Shown here one piece after another: positions 15,987 through 23,976 of a stretch of DNA of 28,922 bases. The number at the start of each line of letters is the position of its first letter. Position 1 is the first letter of the stretch. Made by a program: the position numbers and the translations under genes. The notes under the pieces were generated by a model. It did no database searches and was not told where the DNA came from. It saw only the letters and a list, made by a program, of their open reading frames with translations. Origin of the DNA: a virus; IMG/VR virus record IMGVR_UViG_3300049825_000988, positions 1-28,922 of that record; one strand, written 5' to 3'.

Positions 15987-16909
15987 CACGCCTTTGCTTT
16001 CGCCATGAGGAACCATGGCCCGTAGGTGCCGACGCCTCGGGCGTCCGCGCCGTAGTGGAAGACTTTTCGGAAAAAGACGCTGTCGTCCGTGTCCTGATTT
16101 TTGGCGACGAAGCGCGGAGCCTTGCGGTTCCACACGACGAGCGGCTTGATCGCGCCGTTGAGCGCTCCCATGTACCAGTCCGTCCCGGTCAACTCCGGGT
16201 AGACGATGACCTCGGCCGTCCCCTGATTCACGTTGTCCACGTTCGCCGCGGCCGTGTTGGTGCCGTAGACCACGGGCGTTGTGGTGGATTGCACGATGCG
16301 CTTTGCCGTGACTTCCAGGTCCGGCGAGACGATCAGCGCGCTTGGACGAACGCCGAGCGGGCGCCCGTCGGGGCCCTTCAGGCTCATCATGCGCGCGCGC
16401 ACGTACGCATAGTTGTCGTCGTTCAACGGGCGGCTCGTGAACAGGTTCGACTGCACCGGCGAGCTTGCGATGGCCGGATCCTGCGGATGGTCCGTGTCGA
16501 AGTAGAACTGCCCGTCGTAGGTCAGCTCGCTCTCGCCCGCCAACAAGCGCTCGGCCACGACGTCATCCCAGAGCAGGGCCGACTGACGGCCCATTTCCGA
16601 GAACAGTTCGTCGTACTTGCCAATGACGTCGTCTTCGATGTCATTGCGCGAGACGGGCACCATTTGCTGCCAGTCCTTGTTCTTGACCTTGTGCTCGTAC
16701 ACGCTGAACGTGGACGCGGTTCGTTCGCCAACCCACTCGGTCATGCGCGGCAAAGTGCCGACGTACATCATCAAGTTTTCGAGCGTGGTCGACGTCTTGA
16801 TCGTCGCCAAGCGCTTCGCGATGGGCGAAGCCATCCGGAAGCCGCTCATGTAGAGGGTGGCAAAGCCAACTTCGAGGGCTTTGAGCTGCGCTGAAGATGT
16901 AATTTCCAT
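15986..16909 (-). CDS. Major capsid protein (Mu gpT-like)
   Basis: 307 residues, the normal length for Mu gpT. It has the family's landmarks: the N-terminal ALEVGFATLYMSGF, then a stretch containing SRNDIEDDVIGKYDELFSEM, then the DTDHP motif at residues 138-142 within FYFDTDHPQDPA, then GVRPSALIVSPDLEVTAKRI, and a C-terminal region with FFRKVFHYGADARGVGTYGP. The protein forms the icosahedral shell with an HK97-like fold (family knowledge). A GAGGAGT Shine-Dalgarno sequence lies about 9 bases before ATG 16909. It follows the protease/scaffold and putative decoration genes. Confidence 0.92.
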   Translation of the reverse strand: MEITSSAQLKALEVGFATLYMSGFRMASPIAKRLATIKTSTTLENLMMYVGTLPRMTEWVGERTASTFSVYEHKVKNKDWQQMVPVSRNDIEDDVIGKYDELFSEMGRQSALLWDDVVAERLLAGESELTYDGQFYFDTDHPQDPAIASSPVQSNLFTSRPLNDDNYAYVRARMMSLKGPDGRPLGVRPSALIVSPDLEVTAKRIVQSTTTPVVYGTNTAAANVDNVNQGTAEVIVYPELTGTDWYMGALNGAIKPLVVWNRKAPRFVAKNQDTDDSVFFRKVFHYGADARGVGTYGPWFLMAKAKA

Positions 16910-16922
16910 TGTCGTTTACTCC

Positions 16923-17342
16923 TCAGAGCCCAAGGCCGATCAACACGACAACACCGTCCGAATCAATGCGGTGCACTTTGCCCGCTCGGCTTCGGGTACC
17001 CGTTCCATCCGTCTTGGCGACGGTTTGGTCGTCGACCAGGAAGCAATCCTTGCCGAGGTCGGCTTGGACGATCTGATCTCCCGCGGTGGAGTTCGCGAAC
17101 TTGTAGGCGCCTTCCAGCACCTCAACGCTCTTCGCTCCCGCCGAACCGGAATTCAGAACGCTCTCCTGAAAGACGCCAATAGCGATGAGGCTTAGAGCTG
17201 CCCGCGCGGGCGCCATGTAGCCGGCGTCCACGACGGCAATGCCGCCAGCCCATACTTGCGTCGCCGCTTTGATGCCCTGGTTGTGCAAGCGCCCGGGGGG
17301 GCCTACCGCAACCGTCGGTCTCCGCGCTGCCAGAGCTGCCAT
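16923..17342 (-). CDS. Putative capsid decoration/cement protein
   Basis: 139 residues. A basic, Pro-containing N-terminus (MAALAARRPTVAVGPPGRLH) leads into beta-rich sequence: AKSVEVLEGAYKFANSTAGD, then DLGKDCFLVDDQTVAKTDGT and GKVHRIDSDGVVVLIGLGL. This short strand-rich pattern, with a value-reset segment near the end, resembles small capsid cement proteins (DUF2190 type). The place between protease/scaffold and major capsid genes fits: lambda has gpD there. A GGGAGG sequence precedes ATG 17342, which overlaps the protease stop as TGATG. Confidence 0.55.
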   Translation of the reverse strand: MAALAARRPTVAVGPPGRLHNQGIKAATQVWAGGIAVVDAGYMAPARAALSLIAIGVFQESVLNSGSAGAKSVEVLEGAYKFANSTAGDQIVQADLGKDCFLVDDQTVAKTDGTGTRSRAGKVHRIDSDGVVVLIGLGL

Positions 17343-17914
17343 CAGACGCCTCCCTTCGCTGCGGCCTGTTCTTCGGCCAGCAATTTCTTAGATTCCAACA
17401 TTTGTTGACGGGTGAGCCCGAGCTGCTTGGCGACCTGCGCGTCCGCTTCGGTCCACACAGCGTCATCGCTCGGCGCCACTTCACGCGTCGCCGTCGCCGC
17501 CGTCGTGACCAGGACCGGCAATGCCGCGACCAAGGCCTCCAGTTGCTCGGGATGCGTCGCGCCGAGGGCGCGCAGCTCGCGCTCGGTGGCCGCGTTGGTG
17601 ATCTTCCCGTCGTGCTTCGCTTGCACCACGCACGCGTCGACACGCCGGGTCGCCTCAGCCTTTTTCAAGTCCTGAAGCTCCTGCTGCAACCCCGGCACCG
17701 CCTTGGTTGCAATCATGCCGGCTTGGACGACGCCGAGAGCTTCCGCCCCGGTGCCCTTCCCGGTCGCCGCGAACAGGGACTCCCGAAGTCCCCGAAGTGA
17801 GGTTGCTTGGTCAATGATTTCGCTCTCGGTTGCGGACGCCGCTAGGCCGCAAGCAAGGGCGATCGCCATGAGTTTGGCGGAGCCGCTTGTGGCGGCGGTC
17901 GCGTCGATAGTCAT
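17342..17914 (-). CDS. Probable nested scaffold protein (internal start in the protease gene)
   Basis: 190 residues if translation begins at ATG 17914, in the same frame as the protease. An AAGGAG Shine-Dalgarno sequence lies nine bases upstream, and it falls at the boundary between the S49 domain and the helical C-terminal part. The product would begin MTIDATAATSGSAKLMAIAL and contain the predicted coiled coil. Nested scaffolds of this kind are known: lambda Nu3 inside C and Mu Z inside I. That this one is used is inference from the ribosome binding site and domain boundary. Confidence 0.55.
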   Translation of the reverse strand: MTIDATAATSGSAKLMAIALACGLAASATESEIIDQATSLRGLRESLFAATGKGTGAEALGVVQAGMIATKAVPGLQQELQDLKKAEATRRVDACVVQAKHDGKITNAATERELRALGATHPEQLEALVAALPVLVTTAATATREVAPSDDAVWTEADAQVAKQLGLTRQQMLESKKLLAEEQAAAKGGV

Positions 17915-18862
17915 CTCCACTCTCTCCTTGCCGGACGTTTGTCCGGCGTTGCTTGCACTTGTCATCGTATCCAAAACTTCTGCAAAACTCATGACCCCGT
18001 CCGCAAGGCCGGCAGCCTTGGCCGCCGCTCCTTGAAAGACTCCCGCCTCAAGTCGTTTCACGTCCCGCGGCGTCATGTTTCGGGCCTCGGCGACGAGCGC
18101 AAAAAACAGATCGCCCAAGTGGTCCACTCGGGCCTGGTATCGTTTGACCACGTCTTCGGTCAGAGCCACCGCCGGGTGACCGTCGGCCTTCTGCTGCCCG
18201 GTCGTGACAACCCGCACGTTGATTCCGAGCTTTTGAAGCATCACCGACTGCTCGGCGAGCACGCCGAGCACGCCGATCGATCCGACGATCCCAGATTCCG
18301 GCAGATAGATTTCATCCGCCGCAGTCGCGAGCGCATAGGCCGCGGAAGCCGCCATGTCGTCCGCGTAGGCAACGACTTTCTTGCCGCTTGCCTTCGCCAT
18401 CGCCCGCATGCGCGCCGCCGTTTCGAAAACGCCGCTCGCCGCACCGCCAGGTGAATCAATGTGCAGCACGACCGATTCCACGGTCGGGTCCGCCAGTGCT
18501 GCCGCAAACCGCGATTCGATGAAGTCGTAGCCGTCGATCGACCAGAACCAGCCCTCATAGCCGCGGCGCGCCAGCGGGCCCATGATGTCGATCTGCGCCG
18601 TCGACCGCACCATGCGATATGGCTTCGACTCGCTATCCCGCTCCGCCGACAGTCGCGACTGTAAGCCGCCTTCGTGGCCCGCGAGTGTCGAGAACACTTG
18701 GTCGAACGACATCGGATCGATCGCCATCACTGCTTCCAATGGGTACGAGCCACCGTCAAGCCGGTACGTCGCCGTCCTCGGCTGCACCCATTCGGGCATC
18801 GGGTTCGCTTTCAGCGTGACGAGATCATCCAGCCCGGGCCGGGCGCCGTCTCGAATGGTCAT
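17342..18862 (-). CDS. Prohead protease (S49/SppA-like) fused to scaffold domain
   Basis: 506 residues from ATG 18862, which overlaps the previous stop as ATGA; a longer open frame to 19060 lies antisense to no known family and overlaps the 78-residue gene. The middle is a peptidase S49 domain: HIDSPGGAASGVFETAARMR with DSPGG at about residues 136-140, the putative nucleophile Ser173 in DDMAASAAYA, the VGSIGVLG loop near 193, and Lys225 in TTGQQKADGH. The 52-residue spacing of Ser and Lys equals that of the Bacillus SppA dyad. The last 190 residues are a helical scaffold-like part (LQQELQDLKKAEATRRVDAC, TRQQMLESKKLLAEEQAAAK). Such proteases cleave the scaffold during head maturation. S49 type differs from the Mu gpI protease as I know it. 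Confidence 0.85.
   Translation of the reverse strand: MTIRDGARPGLDDLVTLKANPMPEWVQPRTATYRLDGGSYPLEAVMAIDPMSFDQVFSTLAGHEGGLQSRLSAERDSESKPYRMVRSTAQIDIMGPLARRGYEGWFWSIDGYDFIESRFAAALADPTVESVVLHIDSPGGAASGVFETAARMRAMAKASGKKVVAYADDMAASAAYALATAADEIYLPESGIVGSIGVLGVLAEQSVMLQKLGINVRVVTTGQQKADGHPAVALTEDVVKRYQARVDHLGDLFFALVAEARNMTPRDVKRLEAGVFQGAAAKAAGLADGVMSFAEVLDTMTSASNAGQTSGKERVEMTIDATAATSGSAKLMAIALACGLAASATESEIIDQATSLRGLRESLFAATGKGTGAEALGVVQAGMIATKAVPGLQQELQDLKKAEATRRVDACVVQAKHDGKITNAATERELRALGATHPEQLEALVAALPVLVTTAATATREVAPSDDAVWTEADAQVAKQLGLTRQQMLESKKLLAEEQAAAKGGV
17924..17929 (-). promoter_or_regulatory. Internal AAGGAG ribosome binding site for the nested scaffold
   Basis: Plus-strand ctcctt at 17924-17929 reads AAGGAG on the coding strand, nine bases before ATG 17914. 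It lies inside a coding frame, so it could be chance, but it coincides with the domain boundary. Confidence 0.5.
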
Positions 18863-19095
18863 GTGAACAACGTCACCGGGAAGACGCCGCTCCCGCTGGA
18901 GACGCTGGCGAAGTTCACGCGTTGAGTCTCGCCGGCAACAAACCGAAGAGTCGCCAGGGCGCCGTCGCCAACACCAACGACCAATATTCCCGCTCCCGAT
19001 GCGCGAACAGCGCGCCATGAGCGCGTGCCCGCCGCGACCGCCGCGGCTTGGTCTGCGCAATCCAGCGGACCGCTCAAACTGTCATTGTCTCGCAT
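18859..19095 (-). CDS. Uncharacterised 78-residue head-region protein
   Basis: 78 residues. The ATG at 19095 lies 14 bases inside the portal gene and the stop overlaps the protease ATG (ATGA). After a short N-terminal arm (MRDNDSLSGPLDCADQAAAV) the rest is strand-rich, with RSWRAVRASGAGILVVGVGD, then LRFVAGETQRVNFASVSSGS, ending FPVTLFT. The Gly-x-Leu-x-Val pattern and the AGE turn recall small trimeric beta proteins found near portal genes, but I cannot name a family. In Mu the space between portal and protease holds gpF and gpG, which are not here. Confidence 0.7.
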   Translation of the reverse strand: MRDNDSLSGPLDCADQAAAVAAGTRSWRAVRASGAGILVVGVGDGALATLRFVAGETQRVNFASVSSGSGVFPVTLFT

Positions 19096-20377
19096 CTTTG
19101 ACTTTCTTCGGCGGACTCACTGTAGCCGATTTCAGTGGAATCCCGGCGCGTTTGCAGAATTCCGCCACGTCCACATCCAACCCGCGCCCAATCAATTTGT
19201 CGAGAGCTTCCGCTGCCCGAGCCACAACGTTCGCCCATGCACCCACAACTTCAGGCGGCGTCGTATTCCAGCTTGGGTATGGGGCCAAGGCTTCGTCGTC
19301 GAAGCGAATCCTCGCGTAATGGACGAGAACTCCGCTCCGAAACCCGGTCGACGCCACTTCGGCATCCCACTCCAAAAAGTCCTGTCGAACGCGCTCCGCC
19401 GACTTCCCGGCGGCGTACGACCCCCCAGACTTCACCTCGGTCGTGAGGTTTTGGCCAAGAAGGAGGATCGCCACCGCGGCGTCCGCGTTCGCCACCTTGA
19501 GCGCGAAGGTCTCGTGATCTGCCTGCCCGAACTCGACGGCTTGCACGGTGTACCCGTGGGGGATCGCCATGCCCAATCGGGTCCGCAGGGCCGCGATATC
19601 CTTCGCGAATTGCGCGCGGTCTGAATCTAGCGCCCCTTGCGGGGTCGTTCCGATCAGTGCCGCACGGCCGCGTGCTTCATTGCGACGTCCCCAGTCGTAC
19701 TCAGCATATTGCTTCGCGAGCCAAATGTACGCGAGCGGCCAGATCAATCCGTTCATCCACGGGTACGCGCCGCCGAATGGCGAATACACAAACCATCGGC
19801 CGTCGCCAGGAACGATCTCGATCTCCTCCGTTGTCATCCCGCCACTCGTCGGGCTTCCAATCATCAGGAAGAACTTACGTAACGAGATATCATATCGGAT
19901 ATGCCGCGGGTGTTTCACGTGCAACGTTGGAATCCAAAGATCCGTGGGCGTGTCGTAGCGCCACACGATCTCTGCGACTGCAAAGTTGAGCAGCAAACCC
20001 CACAGCATGATCTGAACGAACGTCGGTTCCGGAACGATCGTCCACCACTCGCCACCCTCTTCGAGGGCCTGCGTGACAGCGTTTTTGGTGTACGCCGACG
20101 GGTTGCGCTTCTGCCGCCGGGGCGCAACCGCGTCGAAAGATAACGGAGTACCGATCAAAGCATTCGTGCGTGTTTGCAGCACGCCGCGAATACGCCCGTC
20201 GGTTTGCACCGCATCGCACAAGTCCGCCACGGACTTCAGTTGGCCTTGCGCGCAGTCCTGAAATGCTTTTTGAACCCGGTTCGGCGTCCACTCGGGCCGT
20301 GAAACTTCCGGGGGGGGCTCGAACGTGGAGATTCCCGAATACGCCGCCGGACGCGCCGCTTCCTCAGGAGTAGGCAT
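19082..20377 (-). CDS. Portal protein (Mu gp29-like, DUF935)
   Basis: 431 residues. The portal is the dodecameric channel for DNA entry. The DUF935 pattern is clear: DGRIRGVLQTRTNALIGTPL (about residues 60-79), the hydrophobic QIMLWGLLLNFAVAEIVWRY, the FVYSPFGGAYPWMNGLIWPL segment around 197-216, and AILLLGQNLTTEVKSGGSYA at about 303-322 (the LGQxLTT motif). It is slightly shorter than Mu gp29. The ATG at 20377 lies 14 bases inside the terminase gene, with no obvious Shine-Dalgarno sequence, which suggests coupled translation. Confidence 0.9.
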   Translation of the reverse strand: MPTPEEAARPAAYSGISTFEPPPEVSRPEWTPNRVQKAFQDCAQGQLKSVADLCDAVQTDGRIRGVLQTRTNALIGTPLSFDAVAPRRQKRNPSAYTKNAVTQALEEGGEWWTIVPEPTFVQIMLWGLLLNFAVAEIVWRYDTPTDLWIPTLHVKHPRHIRYDISLRKFFLMIGSPTSGGMTTEEIEIVPGDGRWFVYSPFGGAYPWMNGLIWPLAYIWLAKQYAEYDWGRRNEARGRAALIGTTPQGALDSDRAQFAKDIAALRTRLGMAIPHGYTVQAVEFGQADHETFALKVANADAAVAILLLGQNLTTEVKSGGSYAAGKSAERVRQDFLEWDAEVASTGFRSGVLVHYARIRFDDEALAPYPSWNTTPPEVVGAWANVVARAAEALDKLIGRGLDVDVAEFCKRAGIPLKSATVSPPKKVKDARQ

Positions 20378-21866
20378 TGGTTACGTCCATGTCGGGGTCG
20401 TCCTCATCCACCGCAGAGCTGCCATGATTGGTATCATTCCGCCCGCTAACGCCGCTAGAACTAAACCGCTCCGCCCCGTCGCCAAACAGCGAGAGACAGA
20501 ACGCGTCCGCGCGGTCCGGAGAGCGGCCGAGCCGCGCCTTCAGATCATCCTTTGATTCCACCTGGCGCCGCCCCTTGCGGTCGAACGTGTACGTCGGCGC
20601 AATCAGTTCCCCCACGAGTTTCGCATCGTCTGGAATCGTTCCGCCGGCCTTGAGAAAGGCATCCGCCTTGAACCAAAGCTCACTCCGGAGGTTTGGATAT
20701 TCGTCCGCGCTCTTCGCCACTTCTGACACGTTCACTTCGTAGAGAACGATCTCCCCGTCCTTATGATTCTGCCTCAAGACGTCGGCGACGCCGCCGCCGA
20801 CGCCCACGACGTCCACACTGACCAGGGCGCGCTCGTGGGGCCCATGCCGCAGTTTTTTGACGACGCTCATCGCCAGCCCGGCGATCTGCACGGTGTCTTG
20901 CCCGTGCACGCAAATCAGCGGGAATACCTTGCGCCCTCGCCGAGCACTGATGCAGGAGTCATCGTCGCCAAACCGCGCCACGTCGACTCCGACAGACAGC
21001 GGGGCTGACGGATCGTCAACGTCCAGATATCTACCGATCGCTTCTTCGACCGTCTCAAGTCCGATGACGGCGTTCTCGGCCTGGGCGGGGAAGTTGCCCT
21101 TGATTCGCACGTGGTAGAGGGGACTGTCTTCGCCCCACTCTTGCCGCTTCTCTTCGATGAATTCTTTTGTCGCAAGCCCGACGTCCGGCGGACCATCGGC
21201 CGCCGCCTCTTCGGAGGACACGTGGATGCATTTCCAGAATTCGCGCTTTTCGTGGAACGCGTCGTAGAAATACCCGCTGGTCTGCGTCGGGTTGCTGAAC
21301 AGGATCAGGCGAGCGCCGCCGGCGCGGTTGCCTTCGATCGCCTCGTAAATCTCGACCGGGATACCGCTCGCCTCGTCCACGATGAACAGCACGTAGGGGC
21401 CGGAAATGCCGGCCATCTTCTCCGGCTCGTTCGTGTAAAAGCCAACAATTTCGCGACCATCCGGCCATTGAAGGCCAATCTCCGGAAGCTCCGCGAGCTG
21501 CCCGCCGAGCGGGATTGCCGACGTGTGGTAGAGGAACTTCAGTTCGCGCCAAAGGATCGAGCGGATCTGCCGATGCGTCGGCGCCGTCATGATCACTCGC
21601 GCTCGCGGGTGCACCGCCGCAAACCAAAGTGCCGCGCACACCGCTACGCGCGATTTTCCGATTTTATGGCCGGACCGAACGGCGACACGCCACTCGGCGA
21701 GCATCGCGTTCAGGATCTCTTCCTGCCGCGACCAAAGTTCGGTCCCCAATACCTCGCGCGCAAACCCCACCGGGTTGTCGCGGTACGCCTCGAATTTACC
21801 GGCGGCGGCCTTGGGCCGCGAGGCTAGATGCTGTTTCGCCAGGTTTGATAGAAGCTGCGACTTCAA
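20364..21866 (-). CDS. terL: Terminase large subunit
   Basis: 500 residues; the motor ATPase/nuclease that packages DNA. The ATPase half has a Walker A-type RSGHKIGKS at 64-72, Walker B VLFIVDEAS at 159-167, and a coupling motif LILFSNPTQTSG near 187-198. The nuclease half has acidic residues in GVDVARFGDDDS at 293-304, VSVDVVGVGGGVADVL with Asp352, and SPDRADAF with Asp451/Asp454. The C-terminus is Ser/Asp-rich. The start is uncertain: the frame opens at TTG 21866, 71 bases inside the upstream gene, without a clear Shine-Dalgarno sequence; no ATG lies nearby in frame. Confidence 0.93.
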   Translation of the reverse strand: MKSQLLSNLAKQHLASRPKAAAGKFEAYRDNPVGFAREVLGTELWSRQEEILNAMLAEWRVAVRSGHKIGKSRVAVCAALWFAAVHPRARVIMTAPTHRQIRSILWRELKFLYHTSAIPLGGQLAELPEIGLQWPDGREIVGFYTNEPEKMAGISGPYVLFIVDEASGIPVEIYEAIEGNRAGGARLILFSNPTQTSGYFYDAFHEKREFWKCIHVSSEEAAADGPPDVGLATKEFIEEKRQEWGEDSPLYHVRIKGNFPAQAENAVIGLETVEEAIGRYLDVDDPSAPLSVGVDVARFGDDDSCISARRGRKVFPLICVHGQDTVQIAGLAMSVVKKLRHGPHERALVSVDVVGVGGGVADVLRQNHKDGEIVLYEVNVSEVAKSADEYPNLRSELWFKADAFLKAGGTIPDDAKLVGELIAPTYTFDRKGRRQVESKDDLKARLGRSPDRADAFCLSLFGDGAERFSSSGVSGRNDTNHGSSAVDEDDPDMDVTNAYS

Positions 21867-22500
21867 GAACGCGCTCGAACATCTCCGGCGGCAATTCGCC
21901 TTCGAGAGCTACTATCAGCGCTTGTAGTTGCACTGTCACCTGATGTTCCACTTCGACCGTCACTTTTGTTCGAAACGCGGGGTCGAAGCGTTCCAGCAAA
22001 TACATGTGCCAACGGACGTCGTTTGAGACCGCCGCAACGTCGTTCGCATTGTGGATGATCTTGCGACAGACCTCCTCGGTCACGCTTCCGAAATCCTCGA
22101 TGAAAATCCGGTAGATCGGATGCGCTTCATCGTCGTCCGCGAGGCGCGTGTACTTGGCGAACAGCTCCTTCGTGATCCCGGCCCCACGCAGCGCCAGCTC
22201 CGGCGGCGCGAGTTCGCGGATCGAGTTCATCACCCGTCGAACACGCTCCGCCGTCAGCTTGGAGCGCTCGTTGAGCGTCCCGTGGTGATTCTTGCGCCCG
22301 CTCTCCAGTTGCGCGTCGAGCGTCGCCAACACGTCCCCTGCGGGTGAAGCGTCAAACGCCGCGACATTGGCGCGCGCCTGCTCCTCCGTGAGGCCGACAG
22401 GGGGCCGCGGCATCGCCTGTGGCACGTCGTTGAGGCTCGGCCCGTACCGGCGCGGCTTGCCCCGCTGCGCGCGCGGGGGGCCCTCGTCATCCCAATTCAC
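21796..22500 (-). CDS. Candidate terminase small subunit
   Basis: 234 residues from GTG 22500, which overlaps the upstream stop as GTGA and has GAGGAAGAG upstream. Residues 1-60 are Arg/Pro/Gly-rich (RAQRGKPRRYGPSLNDVPQA). The middle is helical (LTAERVRRVMNSIRELAPPE; ITKELFAKYTRLADDDEAHP), and a C-terminal helical segment follows (QVTVQLQALIVALEGELPPE). No canonical helix-turn-helix is certain, but the all-alpha body, the basic N-terminus and the place immediately upstream of terL fit a DNA-recognition subunit. It could instead be another packaging-region protein. Confidence 0.5.
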   Translation of the reverse strand: MNWDDEGPPRAQRGKPRRYGPSLNDVPQAMPRPPVGLTEEQARANVAAFDASPAGDVLATLDAQLESGRKNHHGTLNERSKLTAERVRRVMNSIRELAPPELALRGAGITKELFAKYTRLADDDEAHPIYRIFIEDFGSVTEEVCRKIIHNANDVAAVSNDVRWHMYLLERFDPAFRTKVTVEVEHQVTVQLQALIVALEGELPPEMFERVLEVAASIKPGETASSLAAQGRRR

Positions 22501-22733
22501 TTCCGCCGCTCTTCCTCGAACATCGCTTGTTGGCGCTTCGCCGCACCCGACGATCGCTCGCTTGCCGACCAACCCACGCTCACCACGCGGCATTTGCGAC
22601 AGAACGCCGCCGACGACATGCCGCGCAACACCACCTCAGTCGCGCCCACTCCGCAGGTCACGCATTGCCCGACGGAACGGCGCATCGCCAATTGATACTC
22701 TTTGGCGGACGGCTTGAGCAGCTTCCACGTCAC
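22497..22733 (-). CDS. Small zinc-ribbon protein
   Basis: 78 residues from GTG 22733, two bases after the TAG of the previous gene and downstream of GGAGG. It has two cysteine pairs spaced 21 residues apart: CVTCGVGATEVVLRGMSSAA, then FCRKCR. The C-terminal end is basic and helical (SSGAAKRQQAMFEEERRK). The layout suggests a metal-binding zinc ribbon with a charged tail. Function unknown. It ends inside the start of the terminase-adjacent gene, so the two are translated together. Confidence 0.65.
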   Translation of the reverse strand: MTWKLLKPSAKEYQLAMRRSVGQCVTCGVGATEVVLRGMSSAAFCRKCRVVSVGWSASERSSGAAKRQQAMFEEERRK

Positions 22734-22735
22734 GC

Positions 22736-23107
22736 CTACAAGCCTCCACTGCCCTGCGTAAAGTCGGGAGTCACGGGGCCTTCCTTGCAAGACCATAGGT
22801 GCAGGCAATACGGGTGCGTATTTACGTGCTTCGATTCCGGCGCGAACACTTGCAACGCCGTCTCTTCCAGACCGATGAAAGTGCGTTTTACGTCGCACAT
22901 GTCTTGGTAACTCGGAAGCTGCTGCGGTCGTGACAGTGACACGTGGTGCCAAAGTTTGCCGTCTTGCTCGACGGACGAAGACTGAATCACCAGCAAGCCG
23001 TCCGCGCGACGCCAGGCGCTCCCGGCGGCGCGCGTTTCGACCATACGCCACCCCAACATCGAAGACGACATGGCTCGCGCCACGCGCCGTTGCGCCGACT
23101 GCCGCAT
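22736..23107 (-). CDS. DUF7694-like phage protein
   Basis: 123 residues from ATG 23107, overlapping the previous stop as TGATG; ATG 23071 is an alternative. The second half contains WHHVSLSRPQQLPSYQDMCD, then KRTFIGLEETALQVFAPESK, then HVNTHPYCLHLWSC and GPVTPDFTQGSGGL. This is the pattern I associate with a widespread phage hypothetical domain (DUF7694: W-H-V-S, F-I-G, A-x-Q-V, H-x-W, P-D-F). The function of that domain is unknown. It lies between two zinc-ribbon mini-genes. Confidence 0.65.
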   Translation of the reverse strand: MRQSAQRRVARAMSSSMLGWRMVETRAAGSAWRRADGLLVIQSSSVEQDGKLWHHVSLSRPQQLPSYQDMCDVKRTFIGLEETALQVFAPESKHVNTHPYCLHLWSCKEGPVTPDFTQGSGGL

Positions 23108-23301
23108 CAGTTCAAATGGGAATATGTCGGGCGTGGCGTGACGTTGGCGCGGCGCGGCGCAGGTTGCGCCAACTGCCGCACTTCTTTTTCGGCACAATCC
23201 AAGCACACGCGAGCCACGTCGCCGTCTTCGGAGACCCGGAGCATGGGCGCGTGCTTCGTGCACTGGGCGCAAGAACCATTGCTGGCGGTCACTACGAACA
23301 T
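23107..23301 (-). CDS. Small zinc-ribbon protein
   Basis: 64 residues from ATG 23301. One compact zinc ribbon: SNGSCAQCTKHAPMLRVSED with a CxxC pair, then VARVCLDCAEKEVRQLAQ with a second CxxC pair. The end is basic and Pro-rich (PAPRRANVTPRPTYSHLN). There is a weak purine stretch only before the start. A 33-base gap with no feature that I can identify separates it from the upstream pyrophosphohydrolase gene. Function unknown. Confidence 0.65.
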   Translation of the reverse strand: MFVVTASNGSCAQCTKHAPMLRVSEDGDVARVCLDCAEKEVRQLAQPAPRRANVTPRPTYSHLN

Positions 23302-23334
23302 TGTTCCGTTACACTACTCACGAACCGCTCACGG

Positions 23335-23976
23335 TCAACAGGTTGTTTGATGTTCGCCTGACCCATTGCTGCCTACTGGCAGCACACCGTTTGTGGGTCG
23401 CCACCCCTGCTTTTGCAGCTCTTCCGCAATGTTTGGAGGTGACCACCCCTCCGGCTTGCTCAGCTTACCGGTTATCGCACTCACGACAGCGCCACGCTTT
23501 GCCATGTTTGAGCGGTGCACTTCTTGAGCGATCGGCGCGCCGTCGACTCCCAATTCCTGTCGAAACCCCTCGGCGAGGTAGTCGATGTCGGCGAGAGCGT
23601 CTGCGATGGCCACGAGGTCCGGTCGTTCCTCCGCGTCCTCCAATGCCGCGCGGACGACCGAGAAAAGGACCTCAAAGTCGGTGGTAAAGCAGGCTTCGAA
23701 CAGCTCTTCTACCTCCTCCAGGATCAGCCGGACGTGGGCGCGCGCTCGCCCGGGGGCCTGGGGCACCTGCGGGGATCCGGCCCCCACCGGAAGGTTGAAC
23801 AGCTTGCGAAAGGAGCGCACCTGCTCCGCCAATGTGGCGGGAGAGCGCCGCTCAAGAGTCACCTCGTTGAGGCGCCTTTGGAGCATGTCTCGCTGCTGCG
23901 ACAGGTGGCGGTGTTCCGACACGAGTTGCGCGAGCGTCGCGGGCGATATCGGCAAGTTCTCAACCTTGATGACCAT
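23335..23976 (-). CDS. MazG/HisE-like NTP pyrophosphohydrolase
   Basis: 213 residues. The C-terminal two thirds have the all-alpha NTP pyrophosphatase pattern: ARAHVRLILEEVEELFEACF (EExxE at about residues 87-91), DALADIDYLAEGFRQELGVD (metal-binding Asp near 130-132), then QEVHRSNMAKRGA and KLSKPEGWSPPNI. The HRSNMAK and KPEGW segments are typical of phage phosphoribosyl-ATP pyrophosphohydrolase-like proteins. The first 60 residues are a coiled coil (LVSEHRHLSQQRDMLQRRLN). It likely hydrolyses a (deoxy)nucleotide triphosphate to the monophosphate; the substrate is unknown. Its start overlaps the second pyrophosphohydrolase gene by 17 bases. Confidence 0.75.
   Translation of the reverse strand: MVIKVENLPISPATLAQLVSEHRHLSQQRDMLQRRLNEVTLERRSPATLAEQVRSFRKLFNLPVGAGSPQVPQAPGRARAHVRLILEEVEELFEACFTTDFEVLFSVVRAALEDAEERPDLVAIADALADIDYLAEGFRQELGVDGAPIAQEVHRSNMAKRGAVVSAITGKLSKPEGWSPPNIAEELQKQGWRPTNGVLPVGSNGSGEHQTTC

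Noticed and set aside
18863-19060. 66-residue N-terminal extension of the protease
   Set aside because: Arg/Cys-rich and overlapping the 78-residue gene; the ATG at 18862 has ATGA coupling to that gene.
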